From: Streptomyces sp. R21
GTDB taxonomy: Bacteria > Actinomycetota > Actinomycetes > Streptomycetales > Streptomycetaceae
Assembly (NCBI RefSeq): GCF_041051975.1
Contig: NZ_CP163435.1
Span: 7,729,001-7,793,000, forward strand
Length of the DNA stretch: 64,000 nt
Direction of reading: 5' to 3'
Shown here: piece by piece, positions 40,105 through 48,424 of the stretch
How the letters are laid out: the number at the start of each line of letters is the position of its first letter
How positions within the stretch are numbered: the stretch's first letter is position 1
The notes under the pieces: generated by a model
Database searches by the model: none
What the model was told of the DNA's origin: nothing
What the model saw: the letters and a program-made list of their open reading frames with translations, nothing else
Program-made: the position numbers and the translations under genes

Positions 40105-40307
40105 TTCGCCCCCTCCGCCCCTACCCTTCCCGTTGTCCTGGGGGCTGCGCCCCCTTTCCCCCTGCATCGCGCTGACGCGCTCGTCCTCAAACGCCGGACG
40201 GGCTGAATAGCCCGTCCGGCGTTTGAGGACGAGGCCGTTCAGGCCGATAGCGGGGGTCTGGGGGCGCAGCCCCCAGGTTCGGGTCGGGTAGGGGCGGAGG
40301 GGGCGAA
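40105..40307. repeat. Nested inverted repeat, 203 bases
   Basis: Three perfect stems are nested. The outer 22 bp pairs 40105-40126 with 40286-40307; the middle 15 bp pairs GGGGGCTGCGCCCCC at 40140-40154 with 40260-40274; the inner 25 bp pairs 40180-40204 with 40209-40233, with GAAT as the loop. The inner arm contains CCGGCGTTTGAGGACGAG. It lies between the sortase substrate and cobC, which converge, so it can terminate both. The right half is closely related to a stretch inside cobB (49025-49105), which marks it as a member of a dispersed repeat family. Confidence 0.9.
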
Positions 40308-40339
40308 AACCCCGTAGGGCCCCCGGCCCCCGCCCCCAC

Positions 40340-41434
40340 TCACCCTCCCGCCAAAGTGACCGCCCGATCCAACGCCTGCAAGAACCGATTCACCGTGGCC
40401 CGGTCCCTGACCGCGAGGCGTAGCCACTCGTTCCCCAGCCCGGGGAACGTGTCCCCGCGCCGCACGGCGAAGCCGAGGGTGCGGAGGTGGCCGCGGACGG
40501 CCGCCGCCCGAGGGAGCCGTACGAGCACGAACGGCCCCTCGGCAGGCTCGACGACCTGCAACCCGTCGGAGTCGAACTCCCGCAGCCCCGCCACGAGATG
40601 CGCACGATCCGCAGCCGCACGGTGCGCCGCGTGCGCAGCCTCCGCGAGAGCCCGAGGGGACATGCACACCTCCGCCGCCGCCAACGCGGGCGTGGACACC
40701 GGCCACAACGGCTGCGCCCGCTCCAACTCCGCCACCGTCTCCGGCGCAGCCAGGACGTACCCGATCCGCAACCCCGCGAGACCCCATGTCTTCGTGAGAC
40801 TGCGCAACACCACCAGACCGGGCACATCCACCCGCCCGGCAAGGGCTTCCCGCTCACCCGGCACCGCGTCCAGGAACGCCTCGTCGACCACCAACGTCCG
40901 CCAGGGCCGGGCGAGTGAGGCGATGGACGCGGCCGGATGCAGGACCGACGTCGGATTGGTCGGGTTGCCGATCACGACCAGGTCGGCCTCCTCGGGGACG
41001 TCCGCAGGGTCGAGCCGGAAGCCGTCCTCCGCACGGAGCAGCACCCGGTCGACGGTGTGCCCGGCGTCCCGCAGGGCGGCCTCGGGCTCGGTGAACTGTG
41101 GGTGCACGACCACCGGCCGGCGGACCTTCAGGGCGCGGGCCAGCAGGACGAAGGCCTCCGCGGAACCCGCGGTGAGCAGCACCCGCTCCACGGGCAGCCC
41201 GTGCCGCGCCGCCACCGCGGCCCGCGCGGCCCGCCCGTCGGGGTACGCGGCGAGACCGCCCAGCGACTCGGCGATCCGCTCGCGCAGCCACACCGGAGGC
41301 GTGTCCGCGCGGACGTTCACGGCGAGATCGACCAGCGCGGACCCCTCGTCCCGCACTTCAGCGTCCCCGTGGTGGCGAAGATCGTGCGCGCTGCCGATCT
41401 CCCCGTCCGGGTCCTCGACTCCCTCAGTGCGCAT
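40340..41434 (-). CDS. cobC: CobC-type aminotransferase (threonine-phosphate decarboxylase-like)
   Basis: 364 residues from ATG 41434; ATG 41446 and ATG 41467 are alternatives, and no clear Shine-Dalgarno decides. Class I PLP fold: LVDLAVNVRADTPPVWLRERI, LLTAGSAEAFVLLARAL, VVIGNPTNPTSVLHP, TLVVDEAFLDA and the lysine in LRSLTKTWGLAGLRIGYVLAAP. Predicted to supply the aminopropanol phosphate linker of cobalamin. The other common name for this activity is CobD; I use CobC to avoid confusion with cbiB/cobD. It overlaps the end of cbiX by 11 bases and is last in the cob series. Confidence 0.82.
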   Translation of the reverse strand: MRTEGVEDPDGEIGSAHDLRHHGDAEVRDEGSALVDLAVNVRADTPPVWLRERIAESLGGLAAYPDGRAARAAVAARHGLPVERVLLTAGSAEAFVLLARALKVRRPVVVHPQFTEPEAALRDAGHTVDRVLLRAEDGFRLDPADVPEEADLVVIGNPTNPTSVLHPAASIASLARPWRTLVVDEAFLDAVPGEREALAGRVDVPGLVVLRSLTKTWGLAGLRIGYVLAAPETVAELERAQPLWPVSTPALAAAEVCMSPRALAEAAHAAHRAAADRAHLVAGLREFDSDGLQVVEPAEGPFVLVRLPRAAAVRGHLRTLGFAVRRGDTFPGLGNEWLRLAVRDRATVNRFLQALDRAVTLAGG

Positions 41435-42356
41435 GGGAGTGCGCATGCCCGTGGTGCCCGTGTCCATGCCCGTGGTGATGGCCGTCGTCGTCCGGGTGGA
41501 AGTGCGGCTGCTGCGGCAGGCCGACCTTGTCCTCGAAGCCGGGCAGCGCGATGCGGTACACGCACGAGTCGCAGTTCATCCGCAGGTCGCCCTTGACCGC
41601 CTCGCGGTAGCGCTCCATCACCAGGTCGAGCAGCTCCGGCTCCGGGCCGATGACATCGGCGGAGCGCACCTCGACCTCCGGGTGGGCGGCCGCCCAGCCC
41701 TCGGTCTGCTGCCGCACCCGGTCCGGGAGGATCCCGGTGAACAGGAAGTACGGCAGGACGACGATGCGGCGCGCGCCCAGCTTGACGCAGCGGTCCAGCC
41801 CCGACGGCACGTCCGGCGCGGCCAGCGACACGAACGCCGTCTCCACGCCCGCGTACCCCCGGCCCTCCCACAGCAGCCGCGCCGCCTTGTGCACCTCGGC
41901 GTTGGCGTCCGGGTCGGTGGAGCCGCGGCCGACCAGCAGCACGGTCACGTCGGCCCGGTCCTCGGGGGTGCGGGCCCCGCCGCCCAGCGCCTCGTCGAGC
42001 CGCCGCTCCAGCACGTTCAGCAGCGACGGGTGCGGGCCCAGCGGGCGGCCGTACGTGTACGAGATGCCGGGGTGCCGCTCCTTCTCGCGGGACAGCGCCG
42101 CCGGGATGTCTCCCTTGGCGTGTCCGGCGGACACCAGCATCAGCGGAACGGCCGCGAACCGGCGTACGCCCCGCTCCACGAGCTCGGCGACGGCGTCACC
42201 CAGCGGCGGCGGGGACAGCTCGATGAAGCCGCCCGCGACGGGCAGTTCGGGGTGACGGCGCCCCAACTCCCGTACGAAGTCACGGAAGGCCTCGGCTCCG
42301 GCCTCGTCCCGGGTGCCGTGGCCGGCGACGAGCAGGGCGGGGGGAGGGGTAGTCAC
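41424..42356 (-). CDS. cbiX: Sirohydrochlorin chelatase, CbiX type, with His-rich tail
   Basis: 310 residues, two tandem chelatase halves. The first has the metal-site His in LLVAGHGTRDEAG; the second carries the matching position as Arg in VLLVGRGSTDPDAN, so only the N-terminal site looks complete. A second cluster is MNCDSCVYRIALPGFEDKVG, with two cysteines. The last 26 residues contain 13 histidines, probably binding Co or Ni. Predicted insertion of cobalt (or iron) into sirohydrochlorin. The GTG start overlaps the cobH stop by 4 bases. Confidence 0.88.
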   Translation of the reverse strand: MTTPPPALLVAGHGTRDEAGAEAFRDFVRELGRRHPELPVAGGFIELSPPPLGDAVAELVERGVRRFAAVPLMLVSAGHAKGDIPAALSREKERHPGISYTYGRPLGPHPSLLNVLERRLDEALGGGARTPEDRADVTVLLVGRGSTDPDANAEVHKAARLLWEGRGYAGVETAFVSLAAPDVPSGLDRCVKLGARRIVVLPYFLFTGILPDRVRQQTEGWAAAHPEVEVRSADVIGPEPELLDLVMERYREAVKGDLRMNCDSCVYRIALPGFEDKVGLPQQPHFHPDDDGHHHGHGHGHHGHAHSHAH

Positions 42357-42991
42357 GAAAGCTCCTTGGAGGCGGATACGGGGTGGTACAGGAGGGCGTT
42401 GAGTGCGGCCGCGGCGACCGCGGAACCGCCCTTCTCGGACACGTTGCTGACAGCGGGCAGCCCGCTCTCGCGCAGCGCGGCCTTGGACTCGGCCGCGCCG
42501 ACGAAACCGACAGGCAGACCGATGACGAGCGCCGGATCGGCGTTCAGGGTGAGGAGTTCCTCCAGGGCGGTCGGCGCGCAGCCGATCACCCAGAGAGCGC
42601 CGGGCCCGACCTGCTCGTAGGCGAGCCGGATCGCGTGCGCCGAACGGGTCAGCCCCGGGCCGGACCTGGCGTCCCTGAGACGGCAGACGGTGTCGCGCCG
42701 GGTGATCCCGGCGGCCACCATCTCGACGTCCACGACGACCGGCGCGCCGCCGTGCAGGGCCGCGTGCGCCCTCTCCAGCGCGCCCTCGTCGGTGACGAGG
42801 TCGGCCGCGTAGTCGAGGTCGGCCGCGGAGTGGATGACCCGCTCCACGACCGCGCGCGTCAGCGGCGCGAAGTGCGCGGTGTCCAGGCGGGCGCGCAGCC
42901 GCCGGAAGGACTCCTGCTCGATGGGGTGCACGACCCGCTGCTCGGGCGCGAACTCCGCGCTCGCCGGGCCGACTTGGCTCACCTGGGTCAC
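42353..42991 (-). CDS. cobH: Precorrin-8X methylmutase
   Basis: 212 residues. Moves the C-11 methyl to C-12, producing hydrogenobyrinic or cobyrinic acid. Typical segments: IEQESFRRLRARLDTAHFAPLTRAVVERVIHSAADLDYA, VVVDVEMVAAGITRR and ALWVIGCAPTALEELL, then GLPVGFVGAAESKAAL. The catalytic His is in ERVIHSAAD. GTG start overlaps the cobJ stop; its stop overlaps cbiX (both GTGA). Confidence 0.93.
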   Translation of the reverse strand: MTQVSQVGPASAEFAPEQRVVHPIEQESFRRLRARLDTAHFAPLTRAVVERVIHSAADLDYAADLVTDEGALERAHAALHGGAPVVVDVEMVAAGITRRDTVCRLRDARSGPGLTRSAHAIRLAYEQVGPGALWVIGCAPTALEELLTLNADPALVIGLPVGFVGAAESKAALRESGLPAVSNVSEKGGSAVAAAALNALLYHPVSASKELS

Positions 42992-44676
42992 TTGGGCTCC
43001 TCCTGCCAGCGGTAGCCGCGCGGTGTCACCATGCGCCCGGCGATCTCACGGGTCGCCGTGTTGCCCACGGTCACGACCGTCATCATGTCCACCGTCGCCG
43101 GATCGAGTCCTGCCAGCGTGGTGAGACGGCTGGATTCATCCGCCCGCGAGGCGTTGCGCACGACACCCACCGGCGTCGTCGGCTCCCGGTGCCCGGCGAG
43201 GATCGCGAGGGCCTTCGGGAGCTGCCAGTCGCGGCCCCGGCTGCGCGGGTTGTAGAACGTCACGACGATGTCGGCCTCCGCGGCGGCCCGCACCCGCCGC
43301 TCGATGACCTCCCAGGGAGTGTGCAGGTCGGAGAGGCTGATCGACACGTGGTCGTGGCCGAGCGGCGCGCCCAGGATCGCCCCGGCCGCGAGCGCCGCCG
43401 TGACGCCGGGCACGCCGACCACGTCGATGTCGTCGGACGCCTCCGCGAGCGCGGGCGACGCCATCGCGTACACGCCCGCGTCACCGCTGCCGATCAGCGC
43501 CACGGCCTGTCCGCGCCGCGCCTCGGCCACCGCCGTACGCGCCCGCTCCTCCTCCGCGCCCAGCCCCGATTCCAGGATCCGGGTGCCGGGGCGCAGCAGA
43601 TCGCGGATCTGGTCGACGTACTGGTCGAGCCCGACGAGCACCGAGGCCCGCCGCAGCTCCTCCTTGGCGCGCGGCGTGAGCAGATCGCGTGCGCCGGGGC
43701 CGAGCCCGACGACGGCCAACCGGCCGCGCGCCGTCCGCCGTACGACTGCGCAGGTCGCCATCGCGGGCCCCTCCGCACGCTCCGACTTCCGCTTGGGCAC
43801 GAGGAGTTCACCCCCGCGCACCAAGGCGGCGGCCTCCGCCACGGACGGTGTGCCCACGGCGGCGAGCGGCGCGTCCGAGGGGTTCGGGACGTCGACGGCA
43901 GCCAACTCCTCGGCGGTGTACGTCACCACGGGCACCCCGAGCCGCTCGGCCGCCCCGACGATGCCGGGCTCCTCGGCCTTCGCGTCGACGGTCGCCAGCT
44001 CGGCGACGGACCGCACGGACAGCCCCGCGTCCCGCAGGGCGGCCTCGACGAGCCCCGACACCTCGCCCACGGGAGCGCCCTTGGAGGCGCCGACCCCGAC
44101 GACGAGGGACGGCGGCCGCAGCACGACCTCCTGTTCTGCGGGCTGCACGAGCCGATCGGTGACGCGAATCATGTACGCCCCGTGATCCGCGACCGGTAGT
44201 GGAGGCAGCGGCCACGCCAACTCGGCGTCCAGGGCGACCGGTTCACCGTCGAGCAGTGCCCGGGTCACCCCGGCGACATCGCCCTCGACCGGGAAGCCCA
44301 GCGTGTCCAGGCCCGGCACGCCCACCGCGTCGGTCGCCGTGGTCACCACCGGCTCGGCGCCGAGCAACTCACCCACCTCGCGGGCGAGTTCGTTGGCGCC
44401 ACCGCCGTGGCCGCCGACCAGGGACACCGCGAACCGGCCCGCCTCGTCGACGCACACGACGCCGGGGTCGGACGTCTTGTCGCCGAGCAGCGGCGCGACC
44501 AGCCGCACCACGGCCCCCGTGGCGAGGAAGCACACGAGCTGCTCGCACTCCGCGAAGGCGCGCTCGACGGCGTCCCGTACCGGGCCGTCGTAGACCCGGG
44601 TGCGGGCGGGCCAGGCCGCGACCAACCGGTCACGGGCCGCGGCGCCCGCCGCAGTCGCGGAGATGAGGCCGATCAC
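42988..44676 (-). CDS. cobJ: CbiG-CobJ fusion: cobalamin ring contraction
   Basis: 562 residues. The N-terminal about 305 residues are CbiG: VCFLATGAVVRLVAPLLGDKTSDPGVVCVDEAGRFAVSLVGGHGGGANELA is its core motif. In the cobalt-early route this domain opens the lactone of cobalt-precorrin-5A. The C-terminal about 250 residues are a precorrin-3B C17-methyltransferase (LAVVGLGPGARDLLTPRAKEELRRASVLVGLDQYVDQI, then LIGSGDAGVYAMASP and VVTFYNPRSRGRDWQLPKAL). The GTG start overlaps cobL. The fusion joins two steps that follow one another in ring contraction. Confidence 0.92.
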   Translation of the reverse strand: MIGLISATAAGAAARDRLVAAWPARTRVYDGPVRDAVERAFAECEQLVCFLATGAVVRLVAPLLGDKTSDPGVVCVDEAGRFAVSLVGGHGGGANELAREVGELLGAEPVVTTATDAVGVPGLDTLGFPVEGDVAGVTRALLDGEPVALDAELAWPLPPLPVADHGAYMIRVTDRLVQPAEQEVVLRPPSLVVGVGASKGAPVGEVSGLVEAALRDAGLSVRSVAELATVDAKAEEPGIVGAAERLGVPVVTYTAEELAAVDVPNPSDAPLAAVGTPSVAEAAALVRGGELLVPKRKSERAEGPAMATCAVVRRTARGRLAVVGLGPGARDLLTPRAKEELRRASVLVGLDQYVDQIRDLLRPGTRILESGLGAEEERARTAVAEARRGQAVALIGSGDAGVYAMASPALAEASDDIDVVGVPGVTAALAAGAILGAPLGHDHVSISLSDLHTPWEVIERRVRAAAEADIVVTFYNPRSRGRDWQLPKALAILAGHREPTTPVGVVRNASRADESSRLTTLAGLDPATVDMMTVVTVGNTATREIAGRMVTPRGYRWQEEPK

Positions 44677-45992
44677 AGGGAGACTCCTTCACTGGAACTG
44701 CTCGAACTGCTCGAACTACCGGCAGCACTGGGGCTGCTGGAACCGGGTGCCGGGAGCCGTACGCCCCACAGCAGGAACACGGGGTTGGTGGCCGCGAGCC
44801 GGCTGACCTCGCCCGGCAGCGGTGCGAGCCGCGACGACTGGAGCAGCACGCCGTCGCAGTCGAACCCGGCGCCGATGAGCGCGTCCCGGGCCGCCGGGAC
44901 CCGGTCGAGCGCGGCCATGGCCACCACGACCGACCGCCGGGCGCGCCGCGCGCAGGCCATGACGATGGCGGGCAGCTCGCGGCCGCCGCCGCCGATGAAC
45001 ACGGCGTCGGGGTCCGTCAGATCGGTCAGTACGGTGGGCGCCGCCCCGTGCACGACGTGCACGTCCACGCCGTGCGCGGCGGCGTTGGCGCGGATCCGGT
45101 CCACTCCGTCCCGCGTCTTCTCGATCGCGGTGACGGCGGCGCCGAACCGCGCGCACTCGACGGCGACCGAACCGGACCCCGCGCCCACGTCCCAGATCAG
45201 ATCGCCGAGCCGCGGACCGATCCGGGCCAGCGCCAGCGCCCGTACCTCGAACTTGGTGATCATCGAGTCCCGGTGCGTGAACTCGGCCTCGTCCAGGGCC
45301 CAGCGGTCGGGCCCCGAAGGCGGTCCGGCGACCGTGCGGGCCGGTGCCAGAGCGCGCGACTCGTCCAGGCACAGCACGACACTCACCGCGGATCCCCAGT
45401 CGCGGGCCGCGGCCTCGGCGGGCGTGACCCGCTCCACGCGCTCGTGCTCGGGGTCGCCCAGGGCGCTCGCGACGACGAAGACGCGCTCGCCGGAGCGGTA
45501 GGCGAGGCCGGCGCCCAGTTCGGCGGGCCCGGCGCCGGGGCCGGTCAGCACCGCCACCTTCGGGTGCGACCGGCAGGCGTGCAGGGCGGTCCGCAGGTCA
45601 CGCCCGTGGGCGCTCACCACGACCGCGTCGTCCCAGGGCAGCCCGAGCCGCGCGAAGGCGGTGGCGACGGACGACACACCCGGCCGTACGTCCAGCCGGT
45701 CGGCGCCGAAGCGCTCGGCCAGCGCCCGCACGATCCCGAAGAACCCGGGGTCCCCGGAGGCGAGCACGACCACCCGCTGCCCCTCCTGGGGCTTCTCCGC
45801 CTTTTCCACGTGTCGCTCGATCGCGTCCAGGGCGGGAGCGAGCGGCCCGAGCACGATCCGCTCCGCCGCGTCCGGCGGCCGCGCGGCCTCCAGATGCCGC
45901 CGGGCGCCCACCACGAGCCCGGCCTCGGCAAGGGCGGACTCGGCGTCCCGGGACAGGGGCGCCCCCGTCCCCGTACCGACGACGGTGATCAC
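44673..45992 (-). CDS. cobL: Precorrin-6Y C5,15-methyltransferase (decarboxylating), CobL/CbiET
   Basis: 439 residues from GTG 45992, which overlaps the cobM stop as GTGA; longer upstream readings run through cobM and are rejected. The N-terminal about 210 residues are a CbiE methyltransferase (VITVVGTGTGAPLSRDAESAL, VVLASGDPGFFGIVRAL). The C-terminal part is CbiT with the SAM loop WDVGAGSGSVAVECARFG and FIGGGGRELPAIV. The C-terminus ends in a serine-rich tail with nine serines in a row, encoded by a 9-base tandem repeat (GAACTGCTC on the plus strand, 44695-44717). This tail is unlikely to be catalytic. Confidence 0.92.
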   Translation of the reverse strand: MITVVGTGTGAPLSRDAESALAEAGLVVGARRHLEAARPPDAAERIVLGPLAPALDAIERHVEKAEKPQEGQRVVVLASGDPGFFGIVRALAERFGADRLDVRPGVSSVATAFARLGLPWDDAVVVSAHGRDLRTALHACRSHPKVAVLTGPGAGPAELGAGLAYRSGERVFVVASALGDPEHERVERVTPAEAAARDWGSAVSVVLCLDESRALAPARTVAGPPSGPDRWALDEAEFTHRDSMITKFEVRALALARIGPRLGDLIWDVGAGSGSVAVECARFGAAVTAIEKTRDGVDRIRANAAAHGVDVHVVHGAAPTVLTDLTDPDAVFIGGGGRELPAIVMACARRARRSVVVAMAALDRVPAARDALIGAGFDCDGVLLQSSRLAPLPGEVSRLAATNPVFLLWGVRLPAPGSSSPSAAGSSSSSSSSSEGVSL

Positions 45993-46813
45993 GACGGACT
46001 GCCCTTCCGCGCCGCGCGCAGCTCGGCGCGCGCCTGCGGGTCGGCCTTGCGGAAGCCGTGGAAGTGGCCGGGGTGGTAGAGGTGCGAGCGGGTGCCGCTC
46101 GCGTCGAGGGCCGGGCCGACCAGGAACAGCGTGTGCTTCCAGAGCTTGTGCTCCTTGACCGTCTCCTCGAGCGTCTCGATCGTGCACCGCACGATCAGCT
46201 CCTCCGGCCAGGTCGCCTGGTACGCGACCACGACCGGCGTCGAGGTCGGATAGCCGCCCTCCAGCAACTCCCGCACGAGCTGCCCGCTGCGCGCCGCCGA
46301 CAGGAACAGCGCCATGGTCGTGCCGTGCCGGGCGAACTCCCGCACCTCCTCGCCGGGCGGCATCGGCGTCTTGCCGCCGCCCAGCCGGGTGAGGATGACG
46401 GACTGCGCGACCTCGGGAATGGTCAGCTCGCGCTGCGCGAGCGCGGCGACGGCGGAGAAGGAGGAGACGCCGGGGATGATCTCGGTCTCGACGTCGATCT
46501 CCGCGCACCGGTCGAGCTGCTCCTGGGTGCCGCCCCACAGGGCCGGGTCGCCGGAGTGGATCCGGGCGACCTTCAGCCCCTCGGTCGCGGCCCGCTCGTA
46601 CACGGCGACGACGTCCTCCAGGGACATGGTCGCCGAGTCCAGGATCTCCGCGCCCTCGCGCGCGTGGTCGAGGACCTCCGCCTGCACCAGGCTGGCCGCC
46701 CAGATCACGACGTCGGCCTCGGCGATGGCGCGCGCGGCACGGAACGTCAGCAGGTCGGCGGCGCCGGGGCCGGCACCGACGATGGTCACCTTGCCGGTGG
46801 GGGCATCGGCCAT
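45989..46813 (-). CDS. cobM: Precorrin-4 C11-methyltransferase
   Basis: 274 residues. Tetrapyrrole methylase fold: VTIVGAGPGAADLLTFRAARAIAEADVVIWAASLV, VARIHSGDPALWGGTQEQL, IIPGVSSFSAVAALAQRELT and RHGTTMALFLSAARSGQLV, all typical of CobM/CbiF. The ATG at 46813 is the first gene of the second cob block; the 133-base spacer to the divergent metal-transporter gene should contain its promoter. Its stop overlaps cobL. Confidence 0.94.
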   Translation of the reverse strand: MADAPTGKVTIVGAGPGAADLLTFRAARAIAEADVVIWAASLVQAEVLDHAREGAEILDSATMSLEDVVAVYERAATEGLKVARIHSGDPALWGGTQEQLDRCAEIDVETEIIPGVSSFSAVAALAQRELTIPEVAQSVILTRLGGGKTPMPPGEEVREFARHGTTMALFLSAARSGQLVRELLEGGYPTSTPVVVAYQATWPEELIVRCTIETLEETVKEHKLWKHTLFLVGPALDASGTRSHLYHPGHFHGFRKADPQARAELRAARKGSPS

Positions 46814-46835
46814 GGAATTCGGTCCTCTCTCACAA

Positions 46836-46874
46836 CTCTTACGAGCGGGCTCTCAGGCCCCGTCTCTTACGAGC
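46836..46874. promoter_or_regulatory. Tandem CTCTTACGAGC sites in cobM/ZIP spacer
   Basis: The 11-mer CTCTTACGAGC occurs at 46836-46846 and again at 46864-46874, 28 bases apart. Each is itself nearly palindromic (CTC-TTAC-GAG). Two copies at regular spacing in a divergent promoter region suggest a regulator site for cobM and the metal transporter. It does not resemble the Zur sites I know. Confidence 0.45.
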
Positions 46875-46946
46875 AAAAGCAACAAGTCAGTGCGTGATCA
46901 GCCGTTGGACGTGCGTGAACGGGGGTTGATCGGATAGCAAGGGCGT

Positions 46947-47675
46947 ATGGCGGTCTTCGTCGCGCTCGGCGCGTTCCTGATGACGCTGGCCGGCGGCTGG
47001 ACGGCACAGCGCGTGACCGACCGCCGCCACCTGGTCCTGGGCCTGGCCGGCGGGCTGATGCTGGGCGTGGTCGGCCTGGATCTGCTGCCGGAGGCGCTGC
47101 ACGCGGCGGGCGACGAGATCTTCGGCGTACCGGCCGCGCTGCTGCTGTTCGTGGCGGGCTTTCTGCTCGCGCACCTGGTGGAGCGTCTGCTCGCCGCCCG
47201 CCAGGCCGCGCACGGCGGTGCGGAGAACGGCGGGCGGGCGCCCGAGGTCGGCCTCACGGCGGCTGCCGCGATGGTCGGCCACAGCGCCATGGACGGCGTC
47301 GCGATCGGCGCCGCCTTCCAGGTGGGCGGCGGCATGGGCCTGGCCGTCGCGCTCGCGGTCATCGCCCACGACTTCGCGGACGGCTTCAACACGTACACGA
47401 TCACGAGCCTGTACGGGAACGCCCGCCGCAAGGCGCTCACGATGCTGTTCGCGGACGCGGCGGCTCCCGTGGTGGGTGCCGCCTCGACGCTCTTCTTCAC
47501 CATTCCGGAGCAACTGCTCGGCTGCTATCTCGGCCTCTTCGGCGGCGTACTCCTGTACCTCGCCGCCGCCGAGATCCTCCCCGAGGCCCACCATGAGCAC
47601 CCGGCCCGCTCCACGCTGCTGTGCACGGTCGCCGGGGCGGCCTTCATCTGGCTGGTGGTGGGCCTCGCGGGCTGA
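46947..47675 (+). CDS. ZIP-family divalent metal transporter
   Basis: 242 residues with about eight membrane segments. ZIP signature residues appear in MVGHSAMDGVAIGAAF (TM4-like) and VIAHDFADGFNTYTI (TM5-like), and EILPEAHHEHP is a late His-rich loop. Predicted uptake of zinc, or of cobalt or nickel. It lies inside the cob locus on the opposite strand, divergent from cobM and convergent with cobI (17 bases between stops). Cobalt supply for the pathway is plausible, but the ZIP fold alone does not show specificity. Confidence 0.85.
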   Translation: MAVFVALGAFLMTLAGGWTAQRVTDRRHLVLGLAGGLMLGVVGLDLLPEALHAAGDEIFGVPAALLLFVAGFLLAHLVERLLAARQAAHGGAENGGRAPEVGLTAAAAMVGHSAMDGVAIGAAFQVGGGMGLAVALAVIAHDFADGFNTYTITSLYGNARRKALTMLFADAAAPVVGAASTLFFTIPEQLLGCYLGLFGGVLLYLAAAEILPEAHHEHPARSTLLCTVAGAAFIWLVVGLAG

Positions 47676-47692
47676 CCCGCTTCCTGGACCGC

Positions 47693-48424
47693 TCACAGTT
47701 TCCCGCCCCGGGTGCCGTCGCGCCGCGCGGGCGCGATGAGCGTGGAGAGGTAGGGGAGCGGGCCGCCGTCCAGTTCGGCCGCAGGGCGGATCGACTCCTC
47801 GGGGAGCCCGAGCGCGGAGCCCCACACGGCGTCGTCGATGCGCCCGGTCTCGCGCAGCACCTCGGCCACCTCCTGCGCCTGCCGTCCGAACTTGTACGCG
47901 ACCACGGTGCCGGGACCGTTCAACGCGTCCTTGAGCACGGCCGACCCGGCCGTCACGGGCACGAGCGTGAGCGGCTCGGTCCCCTCGGTCAGCACGGCAC
48001 CCGACCGCGCCGCGAGGTCCTGCATGGCGGTGATTCCGGGCACGGTCTCCACGACGGTCCCCGGCACCGCCTCGCCGATGGTCTGCGCGAGATAGGTGAA
48101 CGTCGAGTACACGTTCGGGTCGCCGATCGTGGCGAAGGCGACCGTGGCGTGCTGCCCGAGCAGCTGGGCCACCCGCTCGCCCGCCGCGTCCCAGGCGGCC
48201 TCCCGGCGCCCCCGGTCGCTCCGCTCGTTCAGCGCGAACACGACCCGGACGACCTTCTCCTCGGGCACGTAGTGCAGCACGGTCGCCTCGGCGCGCCCCC
48301 GCTCGCCCGTGTCCATCACGGGTACGACGACGACCTCGGCCGCGCGCAGGGCGTTGACACCCTTGACGGTCACCAGCTCCGGGTCACCGGGCCCGACCCC
48401 GACTCCGATCAGCTTGCTGCTCAT
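47693..48424 (-). CDS. cobI: Precorrin-2 C20-methyltransferase
   Basis: 243 residues from ATG 48424, overlapping the cobB stop (ATGA). Methylase motifs: LIGVGVGPGDPELVTVKGVNALRAAEVVVVPV, ATVAFATIGDPNVYSTFTYLAQ and VETVPGITAMQDLAARSG, typical of CobI/CbiL. It catalyses the first dedicated methylation after precorrin-2 or its cobalt form. Last gene of the riboswitch-headed block. Confidence 0.93.
   Translation of the reverse strand: MSSKLIGVGVGPGDPELVTVKGVNALRAAEVVVVPVMDTGERGRAEATVLHYVPEEKVVRVVFALNERSDRGRREAAWDAAGERVAQLLGQHATVAFATIGDPNVYSTFTYLAQTIGEAVPGTVVETVPGITAMQDLAARSGAVLTEGTEPLTLVPVTAGSAVLKDALNGPGTVVAYKFGRQAQEVAEVLRETGRIDDAVWGSALGLPEESIRPAAELDGGPLPYLSTLIAPARRDGTRGGKL

Noticed and set aside
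44673..46538. Longer CobL reading of 621 codons
   Set aside because: The upstream part is a shadow of cobM; GTG 45992 gives a normal CobL N-terminus and a GTGA overlap.
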